From assembly GCA_023255625.1 (NCBI GenBank), contig JAHFLF010000001.1:354965-404187 (forward strand): a stretch of DNA of 49,223 bases, in the 5' to 3' direction. Position 1 is the first letter of the stretch; every line of letters begins with the position of its first letter. This document shows, in pieces, positions 9,683 to 18,840 of this stretch. The DNA comes from Candidatus Harrisonbacteria bacterium (GTDB taxonomy: Bacteria > Patescibacteriota > Minisyncoccia > UBA6257 > 1-14-0-10-44-23). Made by a program: the position numbers and the translations under genes. The notes under the pieces are model-generated. The model worked only from the letters and a program-made list of their open reading frames with translations, had not been told where the DNA came from and searched no databases.

Positions 9683-10795
9683 TTACTCTTGTGAGGGTAT
9701 CTGCCTTGGCTTTAACTTCTTTTTTTTAGATTTCTTTTTTGCGCCGCTGGCTGGCTGGATGGCCGCTAAGCCGTCGCCAACATGCCAGCGACTTCCGGAC
9801 TCATCAATACCGGCATAGGGCGTCTGTTTCTCCATCTGAACATACGGGCTGTCCTTTTCGGCATTGGCCATAACCTGTTCTAAAATACTGCCCTCCTCTG
9901 CACCTATCCCGCGCGCCTGAATTTCAGACGAAGGTTCAGTTTTCATGCCACCCATATCTGCACCATACTGCTTGCCGACCCCCATCTGCCGATCACCGGC
10001 GGCTTGCTGACTAGCTCCGCCTGCCCGGCGGCCAGACGAGTCGGATGAACTAGAAACTGATCCTGATTTTTCCGGCTGCCCAGAAACCCCTCCCTGTCGT
10101 GTACTGCCGCCAACACCGCCGCGGGACCGACCAATTGATCCGGCCCGTCCCCCAAAACCCTTCGTCCTAGAACCGGCTCCTGTCTTTCCAGCTGCTCCCC
10201 TAAACCTGCTAACAATTGGCTCAATTCTGGCCAATTTTTCCTTGGCCTTCTTAAGAAGATGGTATTTTATCCAGGCGGCAAAAACCATACCAGCGCAGCC
10301 GGGCACAAACCCGGCGATGAAAGAAGTAAAATCTAATTCAATCAAACTCAAGATAATGGCGACGATAGTCAGCGCGCGACTTTTGTCGCCGAGCTTACTC
10401 CTCTTAAAAATGAAACGAAAAAACCAAACTCCGGGCACTGAAAGAATCGTGCCGACTACCGGAATAAAACTAAGCAAATCTATTATGGTCGCAAAGGTAA
10501 ACCAAAGCACCCATTCGCCTACGGAGATCTCTTTGCTTGCATCAACCGGCTCTGACTGCTGATCTTGTTGCTCCGGTTCGCCGCCAGAAAACATTTGACC
10601 ATCCTCACTGACACCCTCCGGCATTTCTTCTGAATACATCTCACCGTCAGAGCCAACTCCGCCGGGAGTACGAGAAGATGACTCTCTACCTGATCCGGGC
10701 GTAGTTCTTGGTGCAGATAGCTGCGGTGAAGCGGTTGCTGGCATTAACAGAGTAATCGCGAATATGCGAATAGCTAATAATGCTAATACTACCAC
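9683..10795 (-). CDS. Hypothetical membrane protein, low-complexity C-terminus
   Basis: Long ORF with signal-like N-terminus MVVLALLAIRIFAITLLMPATA and central hydrophobic segments. Confidence 0.7.
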   Translation of the reverse strand: MVVLALLAIRIFAITLLMPATASPQLSAPRTTPGSGRESSSRTPGGVGSDGEMYSEEMPEGVSEDGQMFSGGEPEQQDQQSEPVDASKEISVGEWVLWFTFATIIDLLSFIPVVGTILSVPGVWFFRFIFKRSKLGDKSRALTIVAIILSLIELDFTSFIAGFVPGCAGMVFAAWIKYHLLKKAKEKLARIEPIVSRFRGAAGKTGAGSRTKGFGGRAGSIGRSRGGVGGSTRQGGVSGQPEKSGSVSSSSDSSGRRAGGASQQAAGDRQMGVGKQYGADMGGMKTEPSSEIQARGIGAEEGSILEQVMANAEKDSPYVQMEKQTPYAGIDESGSRWHVGDGLAAIQPASGAKKKSKKKKLKPRQIPSQE

Positions 10796-10860
10796 GAACC
10801 ATCAGCGACAGCTTCTTGCCACATTCGCGATATTCGCTATTTGCGTATTCGCGATTACTC
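10750..10860. repeat. Intergenic palindrome, family A; one arm encodes the N-terminus of the 9683-10795 protein
   Basis: agtaatcgcgaatatgcgaatagctaataatgctaat ... attcgcgatattcgctatttgcgtattcgcgattact. Confidence 0.8.
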
Positions 10861-10866
10861 TAAAGA

Positions 10867-11853
10867 TTACTGTCGGATTTCAAAATGCACATGCGGGCCG
10901 GTTGAATTGCCGGTTGAGCCCATATACCCGATGACCTGACCCTGGCGAACACTCTCGCCCGGGACAACCACGGAGTAATGCAGGTGCCCATACATTGTTT
11001 GTATAGAAATTGGCGCGTGATCAATGAGCACATAATTGCCGTAGCCACCATTCCAGCCAATCGCTGCAGATGACACGGTGCCGTCGGCAGAGGCAACTAC
11101 TGGAGTATCTTGTGCATTCGGAATCTCGTATGCCGTCTGCGCGTATCGCCCTGTGCCGTGCGGCCCGCCAATCGGCCCTTTTGCGGGCCAGATAAATCCG
11201 CTCGGCAGCCAACCTTTCCAGACGATCCGACCAACAATAGGCGCTGACTCGGCCGAAGCCGGCAGCAGCAACTGATCGCCAACAATCAGCGGTTCATCAG
11301 TCGGCAGTCCATTTAACTTAACAATCTCTTGTACTTTGACTTTACTGACTTCAGAAACAGAAAGTAAAGTATCGCCGGGACGAACCGTGTATCGCAATCG
11401 GCCATCATCCTTTTTGATACTGGAAATAAAAGGAGATCCATCTTCTATCCCTAAAGAACCAATTTCTGCGTGTAAGGGGGTCGTAGCTAAAACTGGTTCG
11501 TGCTCTTCCAGCGTCTCCTCTCCGCTTTCAAATATATTGATGCCAGCGGATGCAGCAGCATTTTCGAATAAGCTCTTGCTCTCTGCCACAACTGCATCTT
11601 TTGGTCCTCCATAAACTACCTCTGTAGCTACGGCTTTCGGGGAGACAGAAAAAATAACCTCGGCGGCAACCGCAAAAAATAGAATTAAGACTGCAACCCG
11701 AACCGACCCCGGGAAAAGCGAGGAAAAACGCCGGAACTTTACCAATATAGCTTGTATTTTGGGCCGAATTGCCCTAAACCAAGCATTGTCCCCGGGAATA
11801 GTAGACATAATAAATCCCAAAGCTCCAGCGGTTTTATAGCCATACAAGACCAT
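10867..11853 (-). CDS. LysM + M23 family metallopeptidase
   Basis: LysM-like YTVRPGDTLLSVSEVSKVKVQEIVKLNGL; M23 GYGNYVLIDH...TMYGHLHYSVV...STGNSTGPHVHFEIR. Confidence 0.93.
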   Translation of the reverse strand: MVLYGYKTAGALGFIMSTIPGDNAWFRAIRPKIQAILVKFRRFSSLFPGSVRVAVLILFFAVAAEVIFSVSPKAVATEVVYGGPKDAVVAESKSLFENAAASAGINIFESGEETLEEHEPVLATTPLHAEIGSLGIEDGSPFISSIKKDDGRLRYTVRPGDTLLSVSEVSKVKVQEIVKLNGLPTDEPLIVGDQLLLPASAESAPIVGRIVWKGWLPSGFIWPAKGPIGGPHGTGRYAQTAYEIPNAQDTPVVASADGTVSSAAIGWNGGYGNYVLIDHAPISIQTMYGHLHYSVVVPGESVRQGQVIGYMGSTGNSTGPHVHFEIRQ

Positions 11854-11929
11854 AAAAGCAAAATTCCCGCTTAGGGATTGTTTTAAATAGTAGCAGAAAG
11901 CGAGAGAGGGGGCAAGGACATGGGAAAAT

Positions 11930-12074
11930 AGACGCTGCTAGAAGCATTAGATGCTGCTAGCGGCAGCTAGTGAATAAAAGATATGCTAGAATGCTTTATC
12001 TTACTCTTTCCAATCTTCTATAGCTGTCTCCTCCTAGCAGCATCTAGCAACATCTAGTACCTCTAGCAACTTCT
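11930..12074. repeat. Intergenic palindrome, family C (CTAGCAGCAT units)
   Basis: gacgctgctagaagcattagatgctgctagc ... cctagcagcatctagcaacatctagtacctctagcaac. Confidence 0.85.
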
Positions 12075-12077
12075 AAT

Positions 12078-13916
12078 ATGTCCTCTCTCAACCCTGAACA
12101 AGAAAAGGCGGCCAATCACCCAGGTGGCCCTCTTCTCATGGCCGCGGGCGCCGGCTCCGGTAAAACCAAGGCGCTAACCAGTCGATTGAAACAGTTGATT
12201 AAGAGGGGAATACCGCCACACGAAATAGTTGCCATTACCTTTACAAATAAAGCCGCCCGCGAGATGCGCGAGCGAGTCTTCGGCAAAGACAATGCAGATC
12301 AAAAATGGCATCCGCGTTTCCCTGTATACGGGGAACCATTCATCGGAACATTTCACTCTTTTGGCGCAAAAATTCTGAAGGAAGAGCCAGCGCTACTGGG
12401 GCGAACATCCGCATTCTCAATTTATGACGATGACGATTCTGGCTCACTCGTAAAACGAATCCTGAAGGAGATGGGGCTGGCAAAAGATATCTGGAAACCC
12501 GCGGCGGTAGAGCAGAGAATTAGCAGTGTCAAAAGCGAGCTTCAAGATATTACGGAAATATTTGAGTCAGAAGACCGGCGCGACCAAATTTTTGCCGAGA
12601 TTTTTAACCGTTACGAACGCACACTAAAACAAGACAATGCCTTTGACTTCGATGATCTAATAGAAAAACCGGTGCGATTACTAAATGAGAACTTAGAACT
12701 TAGAACTAAGTACCAAGGACTATTTAGCCATATTCTGGTGGATGAATATCAGGATATTAACACAACGCAATATCAGTTGATCCGTCTTTTGGTTGAAAAG
12801 CACAAAAATATCTGTGTCGTCGGGGATGATTTCCAGAGTATTTTTGCGTTTCGAGGAGCGGACTTCCGAAATTTTTTGAATTTTGCGAAAGACTGGCCCG
12901 AAGCAACAATTATCAAGTTGGAACAAAATTATCGCTCGACCGCGAATATTATTAATGCCGCAAATGCCGTCATTAAAAATAACACCGTCCAGACGCCGAA
13001 AAATTTGTGGACGGAAAATCCGGACGGAAGATTAATCAAAATCGTGGCCGCCGGAGACTGCGACAGCGAGGCGATTTGGGTTGCAAACGAGATCCGAGAA
13101 CTAAGAAGTGAAAATAGGGATTTGAGCGTTGGGATATTGTATCGAACTAATGCGCAATCCCGCGCGATCGAACAAGCGCTCATTAGTGAAAATCTGGCCT
13201 ACAAAATCTTCGGCGGGTTAAAATTCTACGATCGAAAGGAAATAAAAGATGTTCTAGCCGGATTGCGGCTGGCGAATAATCCGCTAGATACTGTCAGCGG
13301 CGAACGGCTACAGACCTCGCTGGGCAAGCGGATCGGTGCACCAACTGCAAAGATTATGCAGTCGCAAGGAGGGCGGAATAAATCCATTGCGGAACTGATT
13401 GAAATTTTCATGAGGGAATCAAAGTATCAGGATTTTCTAGAAGAAAAATTCAATAACCCGCAGGAGCGAATGGATAACATTAGTGAACTTGCTCGTTTTG
13501 CGGCGGAGTTTGAAAATCTGGGTGAATTTCTGGAGCGTGCCTCACTCCTGCAATCTGCCGATCGCCCCTCTTCCGGCCAACTAACCAGCCAACCAACTAA
13601 CCAGCCAACCAATCCCGTTAACCTGATGACCATCCATATAGCGAAGGGGCTGGAATTTGATTGCGTTTTTATCATCGGCGTCAATGAGGGGATGTTGCCA
13701 CACGAACGGTCAGTAGAAAAACCGGAGCAGGTTGAAGAGGAACGCCGTTTAATGTATGTTGCAATGACCAGAGCCCGCACAATGCTCTATATTCTCTTTC
13801 ACTCCTTCCCCAGCCGCTTTCTCTATGAAATTCCCAAAGATCTGTGCAGCTTTGATAGTTGCGACGGGCTGACCAATGGACTGCCGAGTGAGGATGAGAT
13901 GTGGATAGAGAACTAG
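12078..13916 (+). CDS. pcrA: UvrD/PcrA-family ATP-dependent DNA helicase
   Basis: LNPEQEKAANHPGGPLLMAAGAGSGKTKALTSRL, ILVDEYQDIN, VNLMTIHIAKGLEFDCVF, YVAMTRAR. Confidence 0.93.
   Translation: MSSLNPEQEKAANHPGGPLLMAAGAGSGKTKALTSRLKQLIKRGIPPHEIVAITFTNKAAREMRERVFGKDNADQKWHPRFPVYGEPFIGTFHSFGAKILKEEPALLGRTSAFSIYDDDDSGSLVKRILKEMGLAKDIWKPAAVEQRISSVKSELQDITEIFESEDRRDQIFAEIFNRYERTLKQDNAFDFDDLIEKPVRLLNENLELRTKYQGLFSHILVDEYQDINTTQYQLIRLLVEKHKNICVVGDDFQSIFAFRGADFRNFLNFAKDWPEATIIKLEQNYRSTANIINAANAVIKNNTVQTPKNLWTENPDGRLIKIVAAGDCDSEAIWVANEIRELRSENRDLSVGILYRTNAQSRAIEQALISENLAYKIFGGLKFYDRKEIKDVLAGLRLANNPLDTVSGERLQTSLGKRIGAPTAKIMQSQGGRNKSIAELIEIFMRESKYQDFLEEKFNNPQERMDNISELARFAAEFENLGEFLERASLLQSADRPSSGQLTSQPTNQPTNPVNLMTIHIAKGLEFDCVFIIGVNEGMLPHERSVEKPEQVEEERRLMYVAMTRARTMLYILFHSFPSRFLYEIPKDLCSFDSCDGLTNGLPSEDEMWIEN
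13577..13615. repeat. Family B single arm embedded in frame in pcrA
   Basis: ccaactaaccagccaaccaactaaccagccaaccaat encoding QLTSQPTNQPTN. Confidence 0.85.
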
Positions 13917-14008
13917 TTAGTTCGTTAGATAGTTAGTTGGTTAGTTAGTAAAAACTAATATCAATCCTTTCTTACCAACTAACAAACTAACCAGCTAACC
14001 AATTAACT
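13911..14008. repeat. Intergenic palindrome, family B, between pcrA and rsmA
   Basis: aactagttagttcgttagatagttagttggttagttagt ... ccaactaacaaactaaccagctaaccaattaact. Confidence 0.9.
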
Positions 14009-14011
14009 CCT

Positions 14012-14803
14012 ATGCCCCAACCCCTCGGTCAGCACTTCCTCAAAAACCAGAAAGCGATCACGCGGATTATTGACGCACTCAATTTGCAAAAGGGGGAGAC
14101 GGTCATCGAAATCGGCCCGGGCCTGGGCGCGCTGACTATACCGCTGGTAGCGGAGTGCGATCGGCTTGACTGCAAACTGATTGTGATAGAGAAAGACGCA
14201 GAGTTAGCTGGTGAATTGGTTAGTTCGTTAGTTGGCAAGAGTGTGCAAATTATAGCCGGAGACGCCCTGCTTGAATTACCTAAACTAACTAACCAGCTAA
14301 CCAAGCAACTAACTAACTATTCTCTTGTCGGGAACATCCCCTACTACATCACCGGTGCACTTCTGCGCACGATTGGTGAACTGCCAATCAAACCAAGAAA
14401 AACTGTGCTGATGATCCAAAAAGAAGTGGCGCAGCGGTTATGCGCCACACCCCCAAAAATGAATCTGCTAGCAGCTGCAACACAAATTTGGGCGGAGCCA
14501 AAAATTCTTTTCGAGTTGCCACCAACCGATTTCGACCCGCCACCAAAAGTTTGGTCAGCAGTTATCCAGCTAATCCCTCTAGCTGGCTCTAATCCCTCTA
14601 GCCCCTCTATACTGCTCGATTATTATCGAGCATTGCATATCATCTTCAAGCAGCCACGCAAAACTCTTCTGAATAATTTGAGCGAAGAGATCGGTCGGGA
14701 ACAGGCGCAAAAAATCATGCCGGGGCTTGCATTAGAACCGAATATTCGGCCCCAAAACCTCTCGATCGAGCAAATAATAGAAATAAGTCGCCTATTAGGT
14801 TAA
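14012..14803 (+). CDS. rsmA: 16S rRNA (adenine1518-N6/adenine1519-N6)-dimethyltransferase
   Basis: LGQHFLKNQKAITRIIDAL...VIEIGPGLGALTIPL...LVGNIPYYITGALL. Confidence 0.95.
   Translation: MPQPLGQHFLKNQKAITRIIDALNLQKGETVIEIGPGLGALTIPLVAECDRLDCKLIVIEKDAELAGELVSSLVGKSVQIIAGDALLELPKLTNQLTKQLTNYSLVGNIPYYITGALLRTIGELPIKPRKTVLMIQKEVAQRLCATPPKMNLLAAATQIWAEPKILFELPPTDFDPPPKVWSAVIQLIPLAGSNPSSPSILLDYYRALHIIFKQPRKTLLNNLSEEIGREQAQKIMPGLALEPNIRPQNLSIEQIIEISRLLG
14202..14319. repeat. Whole family B palindrome embedded in frame inside rsmA
   Basis: gagttagctggtgaattggttagttcgttagttgg ... taaactaactaaccagctaaccaagcaactaactaacta. Confidence 0.85.
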
Positions 14804-14807
14804 TAAC

Positions 14808-14836
14808 AAAAAAAATCCCCGCGCTGGCGGGGATTT
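14808..14836. terminator. Bidirectional intrinsic terminator between rsmA and 14844-15908
   Basis: aaaaaaaATCCCCGCgctGGCGGGGATtttc hairpin between convergent genes. Confidence 0.85.
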
Positions 14837-14843
14837 TCGATTT

Positions 14844-15908
14844 CTATTTTTGTGCCGTCTCGGTGATTGCATCATCTTTGCAAGCAGCTCCCGCGGTAAT
14901 TGGGTCTGCGGAAATTTTTGTTGACTTAGCTTGTTTTTCTTCAGCCCTGCCGGTTGCTGCAGCGCAAAGATGGTTGCCATTTATGCCGGTATTGTCTACG
15001 GCAAGAATGCAGGGCGCGGCACTGCAGGAGGTTGCCGCATCAGCCGGGCACTTTTCCGTGGTGTCCTGCCCGCCCATACCAGATCCGGGGACTCCCACGC
15101 TGAAAGTAAATGCTTCTGATCTTTTTGTTGTCGTCCTTGCCACATCTTTACCGTGCTCATCTTTGCCAAAAGTTAAGAAATTACCGCCACCACAGTCAAA
15201 CTTGAAATTCTGATGCGCAGAACACCAACACAACCGGTCATCTGGCGTAGCAAGAGGAGGAGTGCCGCCAGCCCAACCATCGTAAAGCCCGGGAAAAACA
15301 GTCAGCTTTAAAGGATCAACATAGCGAATGATACTAGACAGCGCCAGCCCGCGTGGCACCGAGGATTTAGCTGCATCCGGCACAACTAAATATTCAAAAT
15401 TATCCCCGGAGACAGAGCCACTAACTTTGAAGGCGGAATTCCCAGTTATACCCTGATTTAAGGCGGCTATACTTTGTGAAAGCCCCTGTGAATTCACTGC
15501 CGCCGGAGCATAATTAATCAGTGCGATGCCTTTTTTAGTTGGTGTACCAAAAGTTGCATTCTGTATCGAGAGGTTGCTGACAGTCCCTAGCGTACTTAGT
15601 TGTAATAACCTTTTACCGATAGCACTGATGCTCAATTGAGGAGATCCATTTACGGCACTTGCGAGCGCCGAACCGGAGAAAGAAACTTTGGCCGGCCCGG
15701 CTTGAGCGGGTCCTTTGGGCGCAACAGCAGCGTTACTTGCCGAGAACTGCGCGTTTTGATTTGCAACGAACAAAAGCATCAGCGCCATTCCCGAGACAAT
15801 GCCGACAATCGCCCAGCCGTACCAGGAATGGACATGATGAGTCCCCATCAGCTTAAAATCCTTATTCAAATTACTGATCGCTTCTTCGGTTGGTTTGTTG
15901 TCCTGCAT
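14844..15908 (-). CDS. Hypothetical protein with one N-terminal TM helix
   Basis: TM segment GWAIVGIVSGMALMLLFVA; no recognised family. Confidence 0.7.
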   Translation of the reverse strand: MQDNKPTEEAISNLNKDFKLMGTHHVHSWYGWAIVGIVSGMALMLLFVANQNAQFSASNAAVAPKGPAQAGPAKVSFSGSALASAVNGSPQLSISAIGKRLLQLSTLGTVSNLSIQNATFGTPTKKGIALINYAPAAVNSQGLSQSIAALNQGITGNSAFKVSGSVSGDNFEYLVVPDAAKSSVPRGLALSSIIRYVDPLKLTVFPGLYDGWAGGTPPLATPDDRLCWCSAHQNFKFDCGGGNFLTFGKDEHGKDVARTTTKRSEAFTFSVGVPGSGMGGQDTTEKCPADAATSCSAAPCILAVDNTGINGNHLCAAATGRAEEKQAKSTKISADPITAGAACKDDAITETAQK

Positions 15909-16067
15909 ATAAAAAAATAAACTAAAAATAATAATATTTTACAACATAATTAGTATGCCTCTATAATTTATCCATTGCAACCCGCTGAACAGAAAATAAC
16001 CGGCTAATCTTGCCTGATCTCTATACCCAACTTATGGTATACTCTTGATAGAAAATATCTATCATCG

Positions 16068-16817
16068 ATGAACTACAAAGTGGCATCAGTTGCCGTGGTA
16101 ACGCTCGCACTAGGATGCGCGGCTTTTATATTGTTCTCTAAACCAAACGAGCTTTCATTCAAAGACCAGCAAATTGGAGCAATTCCACTGCAAGAAATCA
16201 AAAAAGTAGGATCGCCGGTAAAAATTGATGAAGATCGCCCGTCGGCGACGCAGGATGTAGCCAAGGCAATCGCCCAGGATCTTTTGGAGCGCAATCCGCA
16301 GGGCCCGCAGCCCAGCCCGACCCAGCCGGGTGTGAGCACAATTCTGGCTCTGGATCCAAAACTGGTCGCCAGCAAAATCCTGGAGGAGGAAACGAAAAAA
16401 ATAGTTGAGAAAATCCTGGCCACGCCGACCGATCCGAAAGATATAATTTTATCCAGCTCAACCTCGGCCAAAGAATACCTGTCGGCCCGCGGGGCAATCA
16501 TTGCTGCCGGCCAGCAAAAGCTGGCTCCTTACAGCACAAAACCGTTCGGCGACGCAACTTTACAGGCAATGGCTTCGGTAACTGCGGAAATCATCAGGCA
16601 ACTCAAGCTACTGCCGGTTCCAGAAGGATTATCCGCAATCCATGCGGAGCAAATTCAACTTGTTACGGCGCAAAACACGATCTTCGAAAGTATTTTGAAT
16701 AGAGATGCTGATCCGATAGCGGCCAGTGTTTCGCTTTCACTAATCGAGCGAGTAGATAAAGGACTGGCTGACCTAAGCGATAAAATAAAAACTTATATTT
16801 CCAAGAACCCCTCTTAA
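16068..16817 (+). CDS. Hypothetical exported protein (first gene of the secretion-like cluster)
   Basis: N-terminal hydrophobic VASVAVVTLALGCAAFILFS; followed closely by same-strand genes. Confidence 0.7.
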   Translation: MNYKVASVAVVTLALGCAAFILFSKPNELSFKDQQIGAIPLQEIKKVGSPVKIDEDRPSATQDVAKAIAQDLLERNPQGPQPSPTQPGVSTILALDPKLVASKILEEETKKIVEKILATPTDPKDIILSSSTSAKEYLSARGAIIAAGQQKLAPYSTKPFGDATLQAMASVTAEIIRQLKLLPVPEGLSAIHAEQIQLVTAQNTIFESILNRDADPIAASVSLSLIERVDKGLADLSDKIKTYISKNPS

Positions 16818-16824
16818 ACCCGGC

Positions 16825-18837
16825 ATGCAAAGATACGGCTCTAAAATCCTGGTTGCCATCTTACTCTGCTCACTAGTCGGGGGAACGATTTCATTCCCGA
16901 AGCCGGCTCATGCTATTTTACTGACCACAGAAGACAACCCGGTTGTCCTCATAACTAATACCGAAACTTCAGTGGCTACGAATGTGACTGCCGGTGCTGC
17001 AGTTGAGGGTACGGTGGCTTCAAACATCAGCGCAAGTTCGCAGACAATTTTACTGGGCGAATCGCTGCTCAAATGGGCGGGGGAGGCCTTTGTGCAGGGA
17101 CTAAAAAAGGCATTATTAAATTATTTGGTAGACCGCGTTATCGCCTACATTAAGGGCGCGAAAGACGGCGGCTTTGTCGGAGATTGGCAGTCTTACTTAA
17201 GTGGTGCGCTGGCCACCGGACTGCAGCAATTCGCCCTCAATTTTACCAACATCGATATCTGCGCACCATTCAGCGCTCAACTAAAACTGGCTTTCGCTAT
17301 TCCGGAGGTCGGTCAATTTTCTCAAAAATATACCTGTGACTTTGATAGCATCGGTGAAAACATCGAGGATTTCTACGCTGACTTCAGAAAGGGCGGCTGG
17401 ATTGCTTACAGTAAATCCTGGGAGCCGCAAAACAATATGTACGGCATCTTCCTCTCCGCCAGCGTTGAGCAGGCGGCCGAGGCCTCGGCCGCACAGGACG
17501 CGGCCAGAGCCGAGGCCTCGGCCGGCGCCGGCTTTTTGGGTAAAAAAGAATGTACAGAAAAGTTGGACACCTCTGATCTGGACGGCGCACTACCCGGCCC
17601 AGACTTAGACGGCGACGGCCAGCCGAACGATGATCCGGCCAGCTGCCACATCACTACGCCCGGTCAGACAGTGGCCGCCAGTTTACAAAAAAGTTTGGAT
17701 TCAGAATTTGATTATATCAACAGCTTGACCGGCACGAACATCGGCCCGTATGTCGCCGCGATTGTTGACGCGATGGTCGGCCGAGTCTTAGAAGAGGGGC
17801 TTTCTCTGGTTGCCGCCCACGCACCCAGCTCGCCAAGTGTCGGCGACTATGTTGATGTGAGCAGCATTAACCGGACAGACTCGCAGCGCTTCCGCAGTCA
17901 ATCGCAGCGGACGGCGAAAGATGTAAAAGAGGCGATTCAGCTGCGGGAATCGGCCCAGGCCTTTGCACAAAGCGCGGCGACAAAATGGCTAAAGTTCACT
18001 CATGGCGCAACTGACATCGTCTCTGAAGCCGCCAGACAAATCCGCGAGGCACAACGGGTGCTTATCTATGTTTACAATGAACTGAACAAGGTTACCCGCA
18101 AAACCCAGATCAATCCTGCGGTCAACGACGGAAACGACAGCACCTTCACTAAAACCGAGCAGCTCTGCAGTCCGGTCAAAACCGTGGCAATTATCGACGA
18201 CCGGGCTTTACCACGACTGCGTGCACAAATTGACCGGGCCACTGATGCGCTAGACACTCTGGACTTAGCCGACGATGAACCAGATGCCAGCGGTAATCCA
18301 TTGACTTCAGAATTTGTCGCCATGGCAGAGGCAGCCCGCGCAATTAGTGCCGGGGACAGAGCGCAGTTTTTTGAACTACTTGCAAATGGCTCGCTCGATG
18401 AGCTTGGCATAGATCCGGCCAGTATTGACTCCAGCGATGACGACAACCCGGATCAAATTGAACTGCTTAAAGAGGTGCAATTTGAACTGGATAATGATTT
18501 GGTAGAAAATTCGCCGGAGACCCGCTACCGGCTTTCGGAAATTCAAAACACGCTGGCCGGCGATGTCATAGTTTCAGCACGCCAGTTTAAGACCGCGATG
18601 AAGAAAATCGACAACGACATCGAAGGCATCCTGAAAAACGCCTCATCGTATGCAAACCGGCTAAAGGCCTGCTTTAACCCGCGCAATGAACTCGACCTGA
18701 AACAGGGCGTGGTGGTGGCGTGGACAACCAACGATCCGGGTGATGAGTCAATCAGCAAACCAGCGCGTAACCCCGGCTTCCCGTGGGAGACCGATGTCGA
18801 TGCAGATCCGGACGCCAGCGAAAATACCTCTGAATAA
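16825..18837 (+). CDS. Hypothetical large exported protein of the type IV secretion-like cluster
   Basis: Signal-peptide-like start; 670 aa; directly upstream of VirB6-like gene. Confidence 0.7.
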   Translation: MQRYGSKILVAILLCSLVGGTISFPKPAHAILLTTEDNPVVLITNTETSVATNVTAGAAVEGTVASNISASSQTILLGESLLKWAGEAFVQGLKKALLNYLVDRVIAYIKGAKDGGFVGDWQSYLSGALATGLQQFALNFTNIDICAPFSAQLKLAFAIPEVGQFSQKYTCDFDSIGENIEDFYADFRKGGWIAYSKSWEPQNNMYGIFLSASVEQAAEASAAQDAARAEASAGAGFLGKKECTEKLDTSDLDGALPGPDLDGDGQPNDDPASCHITTPGQTVAASLQKSLDSEFDYINSLTGTNIGPYVAAIVDAMVGRVLEEGLSLVAAHAPSSPSVGDYVDVSSINRTDSQRFRSQSQRTAKDVKEAIQLRESAQAFAQSAATKWLKFTHGATDIVSEAARQIREAQRVLIYVYNELNKVTRKTQINPAVNDGNDSTFTKTEQLCSPVKTVAIIDDRALPRLRAQIDRATDALDTLDLADDEPDASGNPLTSEFVAMAEAARAISAGDRAQFFELLANGSLDELGIDPASIDSSDDDNPDQIELLKEVQFELDNDLVENSPETRYRLSEIQNTLAGDVIVSARQFKTAMKKIDNDIEGILKNASSYANRLKACFNPRNELDLKQGVVVAWTTNDPGDESISKPARNPGFPWETDVDADPDASENTSE

Positions 18838-18840
18838 TCT

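Noticed and set aside
16073-16501. 142-aa antisense ORF opposite 16068-16817
   Set aside because: The + strand gene has a signal peptide and operon context; the antisense product shows no motif.
17461-17530. GAGGCCTCGGCC-type repeats in 16825-18837 as a palindromic element
   Set aside because: They encode a simple Ala/Glu/Ser-rich helix (AEASAAQDAARAEASAGAG); low-complexity coding is sufficient explanation.
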